61,747 bases of DNA from Sporomusa acidovorans (GCF_900101845.1 NZ_FNAM01000036.1:1-61747), one strand, 5' to 3'. Shown: positions 16,467 to 24,913, numbered from the stretch's first letter. The notes: generated by a model not told the origin, from the letters alone. Numbers and translations: made by a program.

Positions 16467-16961
16467 ATGAAACCGAACCAAATTTTACATCCTGAATTGG
16501 CAAAAGCACTTGCGACTTGCGGACACACGGATATTATTATGGTAACGGATGCGGGGTTTCCTATTCCGGCAGGCGCCAATCGTATAGACCTTGGGTTTTA
16601 TGCCGGTCATCCGGATGTCTGTGATATTTTGCAAGTGCTTCGTCAGGAAATTTTCGTTGAAGAAGTGCATTTTGCGGCAGAGGTTAAGACACATTTTCCG
16701 TCTTTATATAAAAAAGTGCAGGAAATTTATACAGGGTCGGGCGCGGTTTTTAGAGGAACAACCCATGAAGAACTCTGCGAAAACTACGCAAAGCGGGCCA
16801 AGGTCATTATCCGTTCCGGTTCCTTAAGCGCCTGGGGAAATTTTGCGTTAGTTGCAAGCACCGATCCCTTTGCCTGGTTTACCGAGCCAGATGTGAAGAT
16901 ATTACCGGCCTATGTCGAACGCCGCAAGCGAATTGAAAATAATGAGGTGCCGGAAATCTAA
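16467..16961 (+). CDS. rbsD: RbsD/FucU-family sugar mutarotase
   Basis: A 164-residue D-ribose pyranase-like protein, which interconverts cyclic sugar forms so that a kinase or transporter can use them. The family fingerprint is clear: LATCGHTDIIMVTDAGFPIPAGANRIDLGF at the N-terminus, FAAEVKTHFPSL centrally, and VIIRSGSLSAWGNFALVAS near the end (His, Asp and Tyr/Phe positions of RbsD). It is about 25 residues longer than typical RbsD at the C-terminus (residues 140-164). Last gene of the sugar operon; no dedicated transporter gene is present. Confidence 0.88.
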   Translation: MKPNQILHPELAKALATCGHTDIIMVTDAGFPIPAGANRIDLGFYAGHPDVCDILQVLRQEIFVEEVHFAAEVKTHFPSLYKKVQEIYTGSGAVFRGTTHEELCENYAKRAKVIIRSGSLSAWGNFALVASTDPFAWFTEPDVKILPAYVERRKRIENNEVPEI

Positions 16962-16982
16962 ATGAATTTCCTTGTCGTATGG

Positions 16983-17465
16983 TTATTTCCGCATTTCCTG
17001 GCTTCGGTCGACGGTGCAAATACCTTTTTTGCGAAAGGATTTTCCGGTACGCAGGGTTTCCTGGACAAACAAATTACCGGCCAAACTGTCGTCGATGGGT
17101 TGTCCCATGACGGAAGCCAGGGATAACCGCAAGATACGGACAGCCGCCAGATTGCACTGCGTCAGCAGATAATCCTGATTGACGGTCAGAATGCCATCCT
17201 GTACCGACCCCAGGATGGCATTCAACTGCTCGGTCCGTTCCTTAGACGGCATCAACGCGATGGCTTCCACCCGATACACGCCGCCAATTTTCCGCAGGGC
17301 ATGAAGTAAAGCTGCTTCTCGCTCCTGTTCCAGATAGGGACACTCGAGAAATACATTACCCTGCTCGACTTCCAGCGAAACAATATTGATCTGCCGTTTG
17401 GCCAGACACTGGGTAATATCATGAATAAGGCCTACCCGATTCATACAGGGCAGCCGCAAACGCAT
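16983..17465 (-). CDS. TyrR-like ACT-PAS regulator fragment without AAA+ domain
   Basis: A 160-residue protein matching the N-terminus of TyrR-class regulators: an ACT domain (RLRLPCMNRVGLIHDITQCL, residues 1-75) and a PAS domain (QLNAILGSVQDGILTVNQDYLLTQCN, from about 85). It stops soon after the PAS core (GICTVDRSQEMRK), so the sigma-54 ATPase and DNA-binding parts of a full TyrR are missing. The ATG at 17465 has GAGGGAGG upstream, so it can still be translated. It may be a truncated relic or a free sensor fragment. A strong hairpin (CCGCAG.../CTGCGG) lies at about 17493-17526 in its leader. Confidence 0.7.
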   Translation of the reverse strand: MRLRLPCMNRVGLIHDITQCLAKRQINIVSLEVEQGNVFLECPYLEQEREAALLHALRKIGGVYRVEAIALMPSKERTEQLNAILGSVQDGILTVNQDYLLTQCNLAAVRILRLSLASVMGQPIDDSLAGNLFVQETLRTGKSFRKKGICTVDRSQEMRK

Positions 17466-17543
17466 AGAAAGTCCCTCCCTCGATTCAGGCTGTAACCGCA
17501 GATTCCCCTGTGGGGGGAACCTGCGGCCCAACCCGGTTTGGGA

Positions 17544-17862
17544 GGAAATTAAAAGCGCATGGCAGGTCTTTCAACCTACACATGCGCTTGCCCTATCGCT
17601 TGCTTCTATCTGTAATCAGGCGCTTTTGATCAAAAATCCGTTGACCGCCTGTTACCTTATGCAGATATTGCGCGCAGCCGCACAGCTCCGCCCCCGGACA
17701 TACACTTTTCTAACCGGCTGGCCATGCTTGTATCCCAAGCGGCAACACGGTATAATAATAGTGTCGTCGTGGACAGTTAACTGTTACGTGTAGGTGCCTA
17801 ACCACCTGCTCGTGCCTGAAAGTGTTACCAGCACTTTCAGGACACGGCGACTTTTAATTTCC
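17544..17862. mobile_element. MITE-like element with 12-bp terminal inverted repeats
   Basis: GGAAATTAAAAG at 17544-17555 and its exact inverse CTTTTAATTTCC at 17851-17862 bound 319 bases without a gene. Each end carries a strong hairpin just inside (AAGCGCATG...CATGCGCTT at the left, CTGAAAGTG...CACTTTCAG at 17816-17840 on the right). No target-site duplication is obvious. It could instead be a structured RNA locus or two facing terminators. The following 17863-18069 shows no gene. Confidence 0.5.
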
Positions 17863-18069
17863 ACCTATTTCTAATTATAGCTCTTTATACCGGAAATGCA
17901 AGTAAAATGAATAAAACGTATGTTTGGATTATTCCACTCTTATTTTTATAGTACGCCAGGTGGTTTTGCTTTGACGGTTACGTTAAAAGAAGCAAAGGGA
18001 CGTTCGAAACCACTGAAAAAGTCAATAAATAAACAATCCTCCCTCTATTATTATGAGTTGCTTGGACAT

Positions 18070-18113
18070 AGTTGAGGATCTGGTCTCTAGGTAGTTAGAC
18101 CAGATCCTCAACT
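18070..18113. terminator. Perfect 17-bp hairpin after the CAP gene
   Basis: AGTTGAGGATCTGGTCT (18070-18086) is exactly mirrored at 18097-18113 with a 10-base loop, a few bases past the end of the minus-strand CAP gene. No long T-run follows on that strand. It probably serves as a 3' end structure. Confidence 0.6.
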
Positions 18114-18119
18114 TACTGT

Positions 18120-18956
18120 TTATGGCTTAATAAAGTCCTGTACAATATAGATATTGCCGCTTTTATCATAGGCAACGCCAATGCCCACTTTGGTGTAGGA
18201 CGAGTTTAAGATATTGGCGCGGTGTCCTGAACTGTTCATAAAAGCAGTTTCTGCTTTTTCAATACTTTGGTTGACGGCAATGTTTTCGCCAGCGGCGCTA
18301 TAGGATATTCCGGCTTGCTTTAAACGATCAAAAGGAGATTGCCCTTCGGGATTGTAATGGGAGAAATAGTTACGGTTGATCATGTCTTGGGCATAATTTC
18401 GCGCTAGTGTGGTTACGCGGGAGTCTGCTTGTAAAGCAGGCAAGCCATTGGCTTTACGATCAGCATTTAATAGGTCCACAGCTTGTTGTTCGAGTGCCGT
18501 TACGTTGTTAGAATTGGAATTAGTGGTAGTGGTAGTTGTAGTTGTTGAACCAGTGCCAGTAGGGTCTTGAGAAGGGGTGTTATTATTTCCATTCGTAGGT
18601 TTGTTGCCACTCTTAACCGCTTTAACGGAAGCAATAATCCATGAATTATTTTTGCCTCTAGCTTGCAGGGTTACTTTATACGTAGTACCGTTATGAATTA
18701 CGCTGACAACGGCTGTTGTCGAGTTTTTGCTGGTTAAAGCAAATTTGTCAGAGGCTGCATTGAATCCGAGGCGACTTGCTGCCGCTTTAACAACCTCGAC
18801 GGGATCTTGGTTTCTGCTGGTATCGGTTTGGTTGCTATTGTAATACCCGTTGTTCACTTGTGCATAGGCCGGTGTTGCCAGGGGAACGGCCATGGCGTAC
18901 AACCCGAAAATTGTTCCTACTAATCCCCCAACTGCTTTGCTTATAGGCTTCCTCAA
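18120..18956 (-). CDS. Secreted CAP-domain (SCP/PR1, YkwD-like) protein
   Basis: A 278-residue exported protein. A signal peptide ends near AYA (residues 1-33), a small domain follows (about 50-115), then an Asn/Thr-rich linker with eight consecutive threonines, and a C-terminal CAP domain from about 155: LEQQAVDLLNADRKANGLPAL, YFSHYNPEGQSPFDRLKQAG, AGENIA, SSGHRANILN. The CAP His/Glu residues are present. Bacterial YkwD-type proteins are common in spore formers; their activity is uncertain. The TTG start has GGGAGG 7-8 bases upstream on the minus strand. Confidence 0.88.
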   Translation of the reverse strand: MRKPISKAVGGLVGTIFGLYAMAVPLATPAYAQVNNGYYNSNQTDTSRNQDPVEVVKAAASRLGFNAASDKFALTSKNSTTAVVSVIHNGTTYKVTLQARGKNNSWIIASVKAVKSGNKPTNGNNNTPSQDPTGTGSTTTTTTTTNSNSNNVTALEQQAVDLLNADRKANGLPALQADSRVTTLARNYAQDMINRNYFSHYNPEGQSPFDRLKQAGISYSAAGENIAVNQSIEKAETAFMNSSGHRANILNSSYTKVGIGVAYDKSGNIYIVQDFIKP

Positions 18957-19208
18957 ATAGCTTCCTCCCTTTCATTATTAACGATTATGCCGTAAAGTTA
19001 TTATTGTTATGGCATGGGTATATATTATACTGTGAATTTTAAAAATAGATTAAAATTTATCATGAAATAATTAGCATTAATTTTTAAAAATATCAATATT
19101 GTGCTAATTTTAATCAATATCATTTATGAAATAATTTGTATTCTATATTATAATAAATATATAGATCCGCCGCTTCAGATCGAGATTCATATACAGATGC
19201 TTTAATTA

Positions 19209-19233
19209 CCTAGACTTGGGTTTAGGTTTTTTT
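19209..19233 (+). terminator. Small terminator in the MFS gene leader
   Basis: CCTAGAC pairs with GTTTAGG (one G-T) and is followed by seven T at 19227-19233. It lies about 120 bases before the MFS start, so it may attenuate that gene. The rest of 18957-19351 is very AT-rich, with divergent promoter-like sequence and no gene. Confidence 0.5.
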
Positions 19234-19351
19234 GTTGCAAGGATCTGATGCTTTTGTACAAAACAGGCAAATACAAATAACGGGGATATTTCAGCAACGA
19301 GGAGTTATAGGATTTCAAAAAGAAAACAAATTTATAAAGGGTGGCTATGAG

Positions 19352-20524
19352 TTGAATCAAAAATATATTTATCTATTAGCATTGGCACATTTATCTAACG
19401 ATATTACTATTGGAGCATTACCGGCGATTTTGCCTTTTTTTGTTTCGCAGTATGGAATGGATTATAGTTCGGTAGCAGGGCTCATGTTTGCTTCCTGTTT
19501 TTTATCGTCAGTCGTACAACCGGCATTTGGCTGGCTGGCAGACCGTAAATCACGGTCATGGTATATGTCATTGGGAGTTTTGCTGTCTGGGGTAACGATG
19601 GGAATGGCAGGGTTGTTTAGTGATTATTGGACTATTTTTACTGTGATAACGCTTAGCGGAATCGGCAGTGCGATTTTCCACCCGGAAGCAGCACGTATGG
19701 TCAACAAGGTTTCCGGGAATAAAAGAGGAACGGCATTAAGTATTTTTTCCGTTGGCGGTAATAGCGGGTTTGCTGTTGGTCCGATGATTGCGGTAGCTTC
19801 GATTACGGCTTTGGGGATGAGCGGCACGACAGTACTGTGTTTTGTAGGCTTGATCATGGCTATGATTTTAATGGCGCTTGTTCCCAAAATGAAAGCAGAA
19901 ATTGCTCAGGCATCAGTTTCAGAACATATAGCAGCTACAAAAAACGGCGGGGAAGAGAAAGCCGGCAAGAATGACTGGAAGGCCTTTGCGCGTCTGACTT
20001 TGTTAATCGTGTGCAGTTCCATTGTTATTTGTGGGTTAAGGAGTTTCATTCCTTTATATTGGGTAGATGTTTTGGGGCTTTCAGAAGCAGCGGCCGGTTC
20101 GGCGTTAACGTTGCTCTTTACGCTTGGGGTTGTGACTACCTTAATCGGCGGAATGATGGCCGACAAGTTTGGCTATTTAACAATTGTTCGGATGAGTTAT
20201 GTGCTTCTGGCGCCGATGGTTGCACTTTTATCGCAAACCACTAATGCGGCAATCGGGTATTTATTAATGGTGCCGATCGGGCTCGCCATGTTTTCGCCAT
20301 TTAGCTCAGTGGTTGTTTTGGGTCAATCTTATTTAGCACGCAGCATCGGTTTTGCTTCCGGTGTCACGCTGGGGCTTTCCTTTAGCGTAGGCGGCGTGAT
20401 TGTTCCTCTGATTGGCCGGTTTGCCGACAGTCATGGATTAACAGCCACGATGGAACTTCTGACAATGGTTGCAGTGCTGGCCGCACTATGCTCGTTCGTC
20501 TTGCCCAAACCGGAAAAATGTTAG
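19352..20524 (+). CDS. MFS efflux transporter, fosmidomycin-resistance (Fsr) type
   Basis: A 390-residue, 12-helix major facilitator. The N-terminal stretch LALAHLSNDITIGALPAILPFF, the inter-helix loop GWLADRKSRSW and the block SGIGSAIFHPEAARM are characteristic of the Fsr subfamily of drug and sugar-phosphate-analogue exporters. A second half begins after a hydrophilic loop near residue 200. TTG 19352 is taken as start, since AAAGGGTGG lies 7 bases upstream and the family begins just before LALAHL; the frame upstream looks non-coding. It is probably an exporter in the cytoplasmic membrane; its substrate is not predictable. Confidence 0.87.
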   Translation: MNQKYIYLLALAHLSNDITIGALPAILPFFVSQYGMDYSSVAGLMFASCFLSSVVQPAFGWLADRKSRSWYMSLGVLLSGVTMGMAGLFSDYWTIFTVITLSGIGSAIFHPEAARMVNKVSGNKRGTALSIFSVGGNSGFAVGPMIAVASITALGMSGTTVLCFVGLIMAMILMALVPKMKAEIAQASVSEHIAATKNGGEEKAGKNDWKAFARLTLLIVCSSIVICGLRSFIPLYWVDVLGLSEAAAGSALTLLFTLGVVTTLIGGMMADKFGYLTIVRMSYVLLAPMVALLSQTTNAAIGYLLMVPIGLAMFSPFSSVVVLGQSYLARSIGFASGVTLGLSFSVGGVIVPLIGRFADSHGLTATMELLTMVAVLAALCSFVLPKPEKC

Positions 20525-20643
20525 AATAGGTTCACTAGCAGAATAGAAAAAGCGGTTGTTTGCCAACAAGGTAAGCAACCGCCTTTTTCTATATAATTAA
20601 TTCATGAGTTGTAAAGATCCATTGGGCAACGGGTGGTTTTTAT

Positions 20644-21306
20644 TTAGATTTTGTTGTCTTTAAAATTGTGGCTGCGTTGTGCCTGCCGCCTAATAGTCAT
20701 TTCAATTCGTTCAACTGGCAGCATACGCATGATCACTACGCAAACAATGCATTCCACACTTAGATAACTTGCGTTAAAGAGAAGGGAATATAGATAGGGC
20801 GATACTCCTGACGGCGCATAGCTGGCAAAAAACACGATGCCGGAAATGTAATGGAATATAAAGCGGCCTATAATAGCAACGACGGTTCCCACCAGATACC
20901 GGTCTTTGAAATAGCCTGCTAGGCCTAAAGCCATAAACGGTAACGGATAATCAAACAGCACTTGTACCGGGTGCAAAATATAGGGATCCTGGATCAGATT
21001 AATTACACCAAATAAAAAGCCGGTGAGAAATCCGGCTTCCGGGCCGTAAAAAAACGCTATTAGCAGTATGGGGATCATACCGCCAAGAGTTATGCTGCCT
21101 CCCTGCGGCATATGGTATAGTTTTAACGTGTGCAGGATGACGGCCAGGGCAAGTGCAAGTCCAATATGAGCCATCATTCTGGCGTTGAAGGTGACCTTCT
21201 TCATCCGCAGCAACGCTATGACTAATAATATGACTCCCCCCAGAGTCAATAGTGTAGTTGGGTTGGCTGCAATCATTGATAGGTTGTCCACCAGGTTACC
21301 TTTCAT
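20644..21306 (-). CDS. thiT: Thiamine transporter ThiT (ECF S component)
   Basis: A 220-residue membrane protein with about six helices, matching ThiT/YuaJ, the substrate-binding S component of an energy-coupling-factor importer for thiamine. Family features include PQGGSITLGGMIPILLIAFFYGPEAGFLTGFLFGVINLIQDPYILHPVQVLFDYPL and GRFIFHYISGIVFF, which hold the thiamine-contact Trp/Tyr/His region. ATG 21306 follows TGGAGG. It is preceded on the same strand by a TPP riboswitch, confirming the ligand. The general ECF ATPases and T subunit are not in this window. Confidence 0.94.
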   Translation of the reverse strand: MKGNLVDNLSMIAANPTTLLTLGGVILLVIALLRMKKVTFNARMMAHIGLALALAVILHTLKLYHMPQGGSITLGGMIPILLIAFFYGPEAGFLTGFLFGVINLIQDPYILHPVQVLFDYPLPFMALGLAGYFKDRYLVGTVVAIIGRFIFHYISGIVFFASYAPSGVSPYLYSLLFNASYLSVECIVCVVIMRMLPVERIEMTIRRQAQRSHNFKDNKI

Positions 21307-21325
21307 ACTCTAACCTCCATTTGAA

Positions 21326-21362
21326 AATGTAAGCCGCAGCCCTTGGTAGGACTGCGGCTTTT
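21326..21362 (-). terminator. Hairpin between TPP riboswitch and thiT; repeated element
   Basis: AAGCCGCAG and CTGCGGCTT form a 9-bp stem with an 11-base loop. It stands between the riboswitch and the thiT ribosome site and may be its expression platform. Nearly the same hairpin, with the same AATGT flank, recurs at 45892-45926, so it may also be a dispersed repeat. Confidence 0.55.
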
Positions 21363-21373
21363 CTCTATTGCTC

Positions 21374-21466
21374 AAAGTCACTTCCCTACGCTGGCATTAT
21401 CCAGATCAGGTTAAGGGTTAATGAAATACGGATTCCATCTCTCAGCCCGCAGGCACCCCTAGCACA
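21374..21466 (-). ncRNA. TPP (thiamine pyrophosphate) riboswitch
   Basis: Read on the minus strand, the segment has the THI-box consensus in order: AGGGGTGCC, GCTGAGAG, ACCCTTAACCTGATCTGG and AATGCCAGCGTAGGGAA. It binds thiamine pyrophosphate and shuts off the downstream thiT gene, probably through the hairpin at 21326-21362. Confidence 0.96.
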
Positions 21467-21541
21467 TTATGGTATTTTATTCCACTATAACACTGTTTTG
21501 TTTACTCGACAAGTAATTTATAAGTTTTGTAAGTATTGTTC

Positions 21542-22258
21542 TTATTGATCATGCCATTGCAAATAAACTCCTAATAAGCCTTGCTCTACTGACACCGATA
21601 CTTCCCGGCAACCGCTTACCGGTTGATTACTAATTGCATAGGGCAAGTCGCGTTTAAGTGTGGCTTTTTCTAAAGGCCAGCGCACACCGCCAATGGTAAC
21701 ACCTAAACAACAGGTTGACAGGGAAATCAAGGATACAATGTCAGGCATTATAGCAGCGTTTATCCTCACGGCATCTTGTCCTGATAAGAAAAACAAGACT
21801 TCAGATTCATCGGCGGCAATGCCTTTAAAGCCAGGAGATTCCCAACCGGCTAAGGATTGGATGTTGCTGAAGGCGTGGTCAAACCGCCCTCCCCATACAC
21901 CGGAGACAATCACGGTAGCCGTGCTGAATATTTCTTTCGTTCGAAGCAAAGCAAGCTGAAGATCGGTATAATCTTTATCCACAGGGTAAACTTCAACCGG
22001 AACGCCCAGACTCTTCCCCCAATCCCAGGCTTCCGGACTGGCGCTGTCGCCATCACCAATGATCCGTTCCGGTGCTATAGCGGTTTGCCGGCAGATCTGG
22101 ATGCCACTGTCAATACACCATACAGGTAACCCTTTTGCTATTTTCACAAACCATTTATTTGCCGGCGGTCTGCCACCGGCAGTCATCAGCAGCGTTGCCG
22201 CGGGCAGAAGGTTCGCAAATAAAAGCGTAACTTGCGGCAGCGTTAAACTATGTCCCAT
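21542..22258 (-). CDS. thiN: Thiamine pyrophosphokinase
   Basis: A 238-residue kinase converting thiamine and ATP to thiamine pyrophosphate and AMP. The diagnostic motifs are ERIIGDGDSASPE (Mg-binding aspartates), VDKDYTDLQLAL (K-x2-TD) and GVWGGRFDHAFSNI (GGR-x-DH), followed by the thiamine-binding C-terminal beta domain (LLPY-type region replaced by ISLISLSTCCLG). It sits upstream of the TPP riboswitch on the same strand, so thiamine uptake and activation are linked, though this gene lies outside riboswitch control. ATG 22258 was chosen; GTG 22267 is possible. Confidence 0.92.
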   Translation of the reverse strand: MGHSLTLPQVTLLFANLLPAATLLMTAGGRPPANKWFVKIAKGLPVWCIDSGIQICRQTAIAPERIIGDGDSASPEAWDWGKSLGVPVEVYPVDKDYTDLQLALLRTKEIFSTATVIVSGVWGGRFDHAFSNIQSLAGWESPGFKGIAADESEVLFFLSGQDAVRINAAIMPDIVSLISLSTCCLGVTIGGVRWPLEKATLKRDLPYAISNQPVSGCREVSVSVEQGLLGVYLQWHDQ

Positions 22259-22443
22259 ATTGTACACCTAACCAATTTTCAAGATTAGTTGTTTACTTCC
22301 CTCTTTTGGCTATATTATCCTTCCTACACCTGGCAGCATGCAAAAAGAAAACTAAAATTTTCCTATAACACTTTTCGTTATTGTGATTACATCATATGAT
22401 TTTTTATTTTTAAGCAGGATTTTAACGTATTATGCAGAATAAT

Positions 22444-22531
22444 TGCAAAAACTCAATATAGCAAACCGCTTGAAAAGGCGGGACGCAAAGCCATGGGTCT
22501 AAAGATTACATCTATGATTGCCAGGTTGCAG
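22444..22531 (+). ncRNA. Cyclic-di-GMP-I riboswitch (GEMM-I)
   Basis: The segment has the GEMM-I core: GCAAACCGC, GAAA tetraloop region, GCGGGACGCAAAGCC, GGGTCTAAAG, and the closing GATTGCCAGGTTGC. It senses c-di-GMP. The 3' side overlaps a terminator arm (22517-22524), so ligand binding should govern termination ahead of the diguanylate cyclase gene. Confidence 0.92.
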
Positions 22532-22560
22532 CCTAAAGTAAGCTGAACTGGCAATTTTTT
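22517..22560 (+). terminator. Riboswitch expression-platform terminator
   Basis: ATTGCCAG (22517-22524) pairs with CTGGCAAT (22548-22555), followed by TTTTTT. The first arm is also the 3' strand of the c-di-GMP aptamer, so the two structures compete. Confidence 0.82.
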
Positions 22561-22650
22561 ATTGGATACAATTGTGAAATGCAAACAAAATATCATTGCG
22601 TGTATAATGGGGAAGCTATCGCGACAGGCATTACTATTTTTTATGGAGTG

Positions 22651-23568
22651 ATGGTGACGTTGGAGTCTGCAAGACAACGCATTTTATTGGTCGACGACAC
22701 AAGATTAAGCAATCAAATAATGCAAGATATACTGGGAAATGATTATGATATTTTTGTTTCTACCTCGGGTAAAGAAGCCTTAGTATTGGCTGCTTCAGAG
22801 AATGTAGACCTCATATTGCTGGATGTTGAAATGCCGGGAATGAATGGTTACGAGGTATGCAGACGGTTAAAACAGAATCCCTATACGAAAAATATACCGG
22901 TCATTTTCGTTTCGTCCGCTGATGACGTTCAGCATGAAACAGAGGGGCTTGAAATCGGAGCTATCGACTATATTATAAAACCTTCCAATCCGGCAATTAT
23001 TAGGGCACGGGTTAAAAACCATCTAGAACTAAAAAAGTATCGGGATATACTGGAGCGAATATCGCTAATCGATGGCTTAACCGGCATACCTAACCGGCGT
23101 CATTTTGATCAGACACTGGATAAAGAGTGGCGGCGTGCAATACGTCATGGCGATGTTTTATCATTGGCTTTAATTGACATAGATTTTTTTAAAAAATATA
23201 ACGATCATTACGGACATCTTGCCGGTGACGAATGTTTAAAGAAAGTAGGCAGCATGCTGAACGAATCGTTGAAAAGGGCCAGCGATTTGGGGGCGCGTTA
23301 TGGCGGGGAAGAGTTTGTTATCCTTCTTCCTTCAACGGCGAAAGAAGGAGCGCTAACCGTCACGGAAAGAATTCGTAATAATGTAGAGGAGTTAGGAATT
23401 CCTCATGAGAAGTCCGAAGTGGCCAATCATATTACGGTGAGTATCGGCGTGGCGGCCATGAAGCCGGAATGCAGTAAGGTTCCTTCGGATTTGATTCGGC
23501 AAGCTGATTTGGCTTTATATCAGGCAAAAAATGCAGGACGAAACAGAGTCTGCAGCGCACCGGATTGA
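22651..23568 (+). CDS. Response-regulator diguanylate cyclase (REC-GGDEF)
   Basis: A 305-residue two-domain protein: an N-terminal receiver (ILLVDDTRLSNQ, phospho-acceptor D in LILLDVEMPGMNGYEVC) and a C-terminal GGDEF domain (LDGLTGIPNRRHFDQTL, DIDFFKKYNDHYGHLAGDECL, RYGGEEFVILLP). The active-site motif is GGEEF, and RASD five residues before it is a proper inhibitory I-site, so the enzyme should make c-di-GMP from GTP and be product-inhibited. The start is ATG 22651 or GTG 22654, behind GGAG. A c-di-GMP riboswitch in the leader adds a second feedback loop. The partner kinase is unknown. Confidence 0.93.
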   Translation: MVTLESARQRILLVDDTRLSNQIMQDILGNDYDIFVSTSGKEALVLAASENVDLILLDVEMPGMNGYEVCRRLKQNPYTKNIPVIFVSSADDVQHETEGLEIGAIDYIIKPSNPAIIRARVKNHLELKKYRDILERISLIDGLTGIPNRRHFDQTLDKEWRRAIRHGDVLSLALIDIDFFKKYNDHYGHLAGDECLKKVGSMLNESLKRASDLGARYGGEEFVILLPSTAKEGALTVTERIRNNVEELGIPHEKSEVANHITVSIGVAAMKPECSKVPSDLIRQADLALYQAKNAGRNRVCSAPD

Positions 23569-23610
23569 TCGCAAAAATAAATTCTCCGATACAATTGCAA
23601 GAGTGGCAAA

Positions 23611-23653
23611 ACACCCCATAGGCGCTAATAAGCTTAACCTATGGGGTGTTTAT
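23611..23653 (+). terminator. Rho-independent terminator
   Basis: ACACCCCATAGG (23611-23622) and CCTATGGGGTGT (23638-23649) form a perfect 12-bp stem followed by TTATTT. It ends the diguanylate cyclase transcript. Confidence 0.8.
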
Positions 23654-23734
23654 TTCTATGTCAATTTGCTATTCATGGATCAGAGGCAAATTTGTCCGTA
23701 TAAGCCTCATGAAGGTTTTGAATTAAGACTTACA

Positions 23735-24391
23735 TCATTGGACTTGTTTATGGTGATGCCCCCGATGAGGGAATGCTGTTTTTACATGACTCATATCTTG
23801 CTTAAATATATTTTGATCAATACCTAAGCTAGTGGCAACTTCAGACCAAGTGTTGTTGATCTTTTTCAGCCCTAAAACATCAGCAATTGGCTTATTGGTG
23901 TTTTTGGCAAGTTCATTGGCTACTGCGATATCACGAGGATGATATCCCTGTTGGAGAAATTTCATAGAGGTTTGTTTCGCTATACTTAATTTAGTTTCCA
24001 TATTTGTTGCCGCGATATCCCAGCGGGTGGATTTCATTGCCTCCCGGGTTATTCCCAGTGCTTGCGCGACATCTTTCCAGCTATTGGTGGCGGTTTTGGC
24101 CTGCATAACTTCCTGGAGTGATTTGCCGCCAGCCTTGGCCAGGAAAGAAGCCCTGTACAAATCCCGATAATGAACTCCGCTTTGCGTGTATTTAAGTACA
24201 TCCTCTTTGCTGACCCTAAAGACGTCAGATAGTTTTTGGGCAGCCTGATCGGGGTCAACATGAGACTGTTGAATCCCAGGGCGGTTTAAAGGCTGTCCTT
24301 TATTTTCATCTGCTTGAACAATAAAAGGGCTTACCATACCGCTGATAAAAATTGTTCCGGCTACTATAGAAGCAAGCAATCCTTTATTCAT
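23735..24391 (-). CDS. Secreted protein with two related helical repeats, function unknown
   Basis: A 218-residue protein with a signal peptide (GLLASIVAGTIFISGMVSPFIVQA). The mature part has repeated helical units: SWKDVAQALGI near residue 115 and TWSEVATSLGI near residue 190, each following a segment about dwelling on KTATN/KKINN, and each preceded by a (Q/S)G(V/Y)H(Y/P)RD motif. It ends in a histidine-rich tail (HRGHHHKQVQ). ATG 24391 is preferred since GGAGG is 7 bases away; ATG 24397 is too close. I do not recognise the family; an envelope or metal-binding role is only a guess. Confidence 0.75.
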   Translation of the reverse strand: MNKGLLASIVAGTIFISGMVSPFIVQADENKGQPLNRPGIQQSHVDPDQAAQKLSDVFRVSKEDVLKYTQSGVHYRDLYRASFLAKAGGKSLQEVMQAKTATNSWKDVAQALGITREAMKSTRWDIAATNMETKLSIAKQTSMKFLQQGYHPRDIAVANELAKNTNKPIADVLGLKKINNTWSEVATSLGIDQNIFKQDMSHVKTAFPHRGHHHKQVQ

Positions 24392-24469
24392 GCTCATACC
24401 TCCCTTGTAAATTTAACCCAATTTTATAGCTGAATTGTGACAAAAAAATGACAGCGTATAAATTAAAAA

Positions 24470-24913
24470 TCAATTACAAGGGTAGTAGTTTTCTTGCTCC
24501 ACAGTTTCAACTTCGAGCCAAGCGGGAATGAAACCGCTGTTGATTGCAATATTCCAAGAATGCAGATTGGAAAGACTCGTTCCGTAAAATGGCAGCTTGC
24601 CTCTGTTGATTATTTCATTTTTTAGCAGGGTAACAAGATATGTCCCGACTCCACGGCCACGGTAATTTTTTTCGACATCGATGCCGATTTGCCACATTAT
24701 CGGTGTATCCGCGGAGGCGCCCGCCATGCCTATGATTTTTGAACCGTCATAGGCGGCAACGGCGAGCACGTCCGGCCGTTCCGGAATAAATCTAGCACAA
24801 AGGGCGTTGGGAAACTGTCCGGCTTTATACAAGGGAAGGATTTCATGCTGCTCAAACCATTTTAGATGACAAGACAAGCCTGTTTTTTTTACTTGCCCAA
24901 TCGGCAAAAACAT
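24470..24913 (-). pseudogene. GNAT acetyltransferase, probably 5'-truncated
   Basis: 147 residues with a clear GNAT acetyl-CoA-binding motif (IGIDVEKNYRGRGVGTYLVTLLK) and the C-terminal SWNIAINSGFIPAW region. The ATG at 24913 has no ribosome site, and the same frame stays open 23 codons further upstream (LNEIDQELRKYGKHLW) to a TGA at 24983-24985. That stop ends the membrane protein frame upstream, which is in the same reading frame. The GNAT part is therefore probably the 3' portion of a fused or deleted gene, not an independent start. It may still be expressed at low level. Confidence 0.6.
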
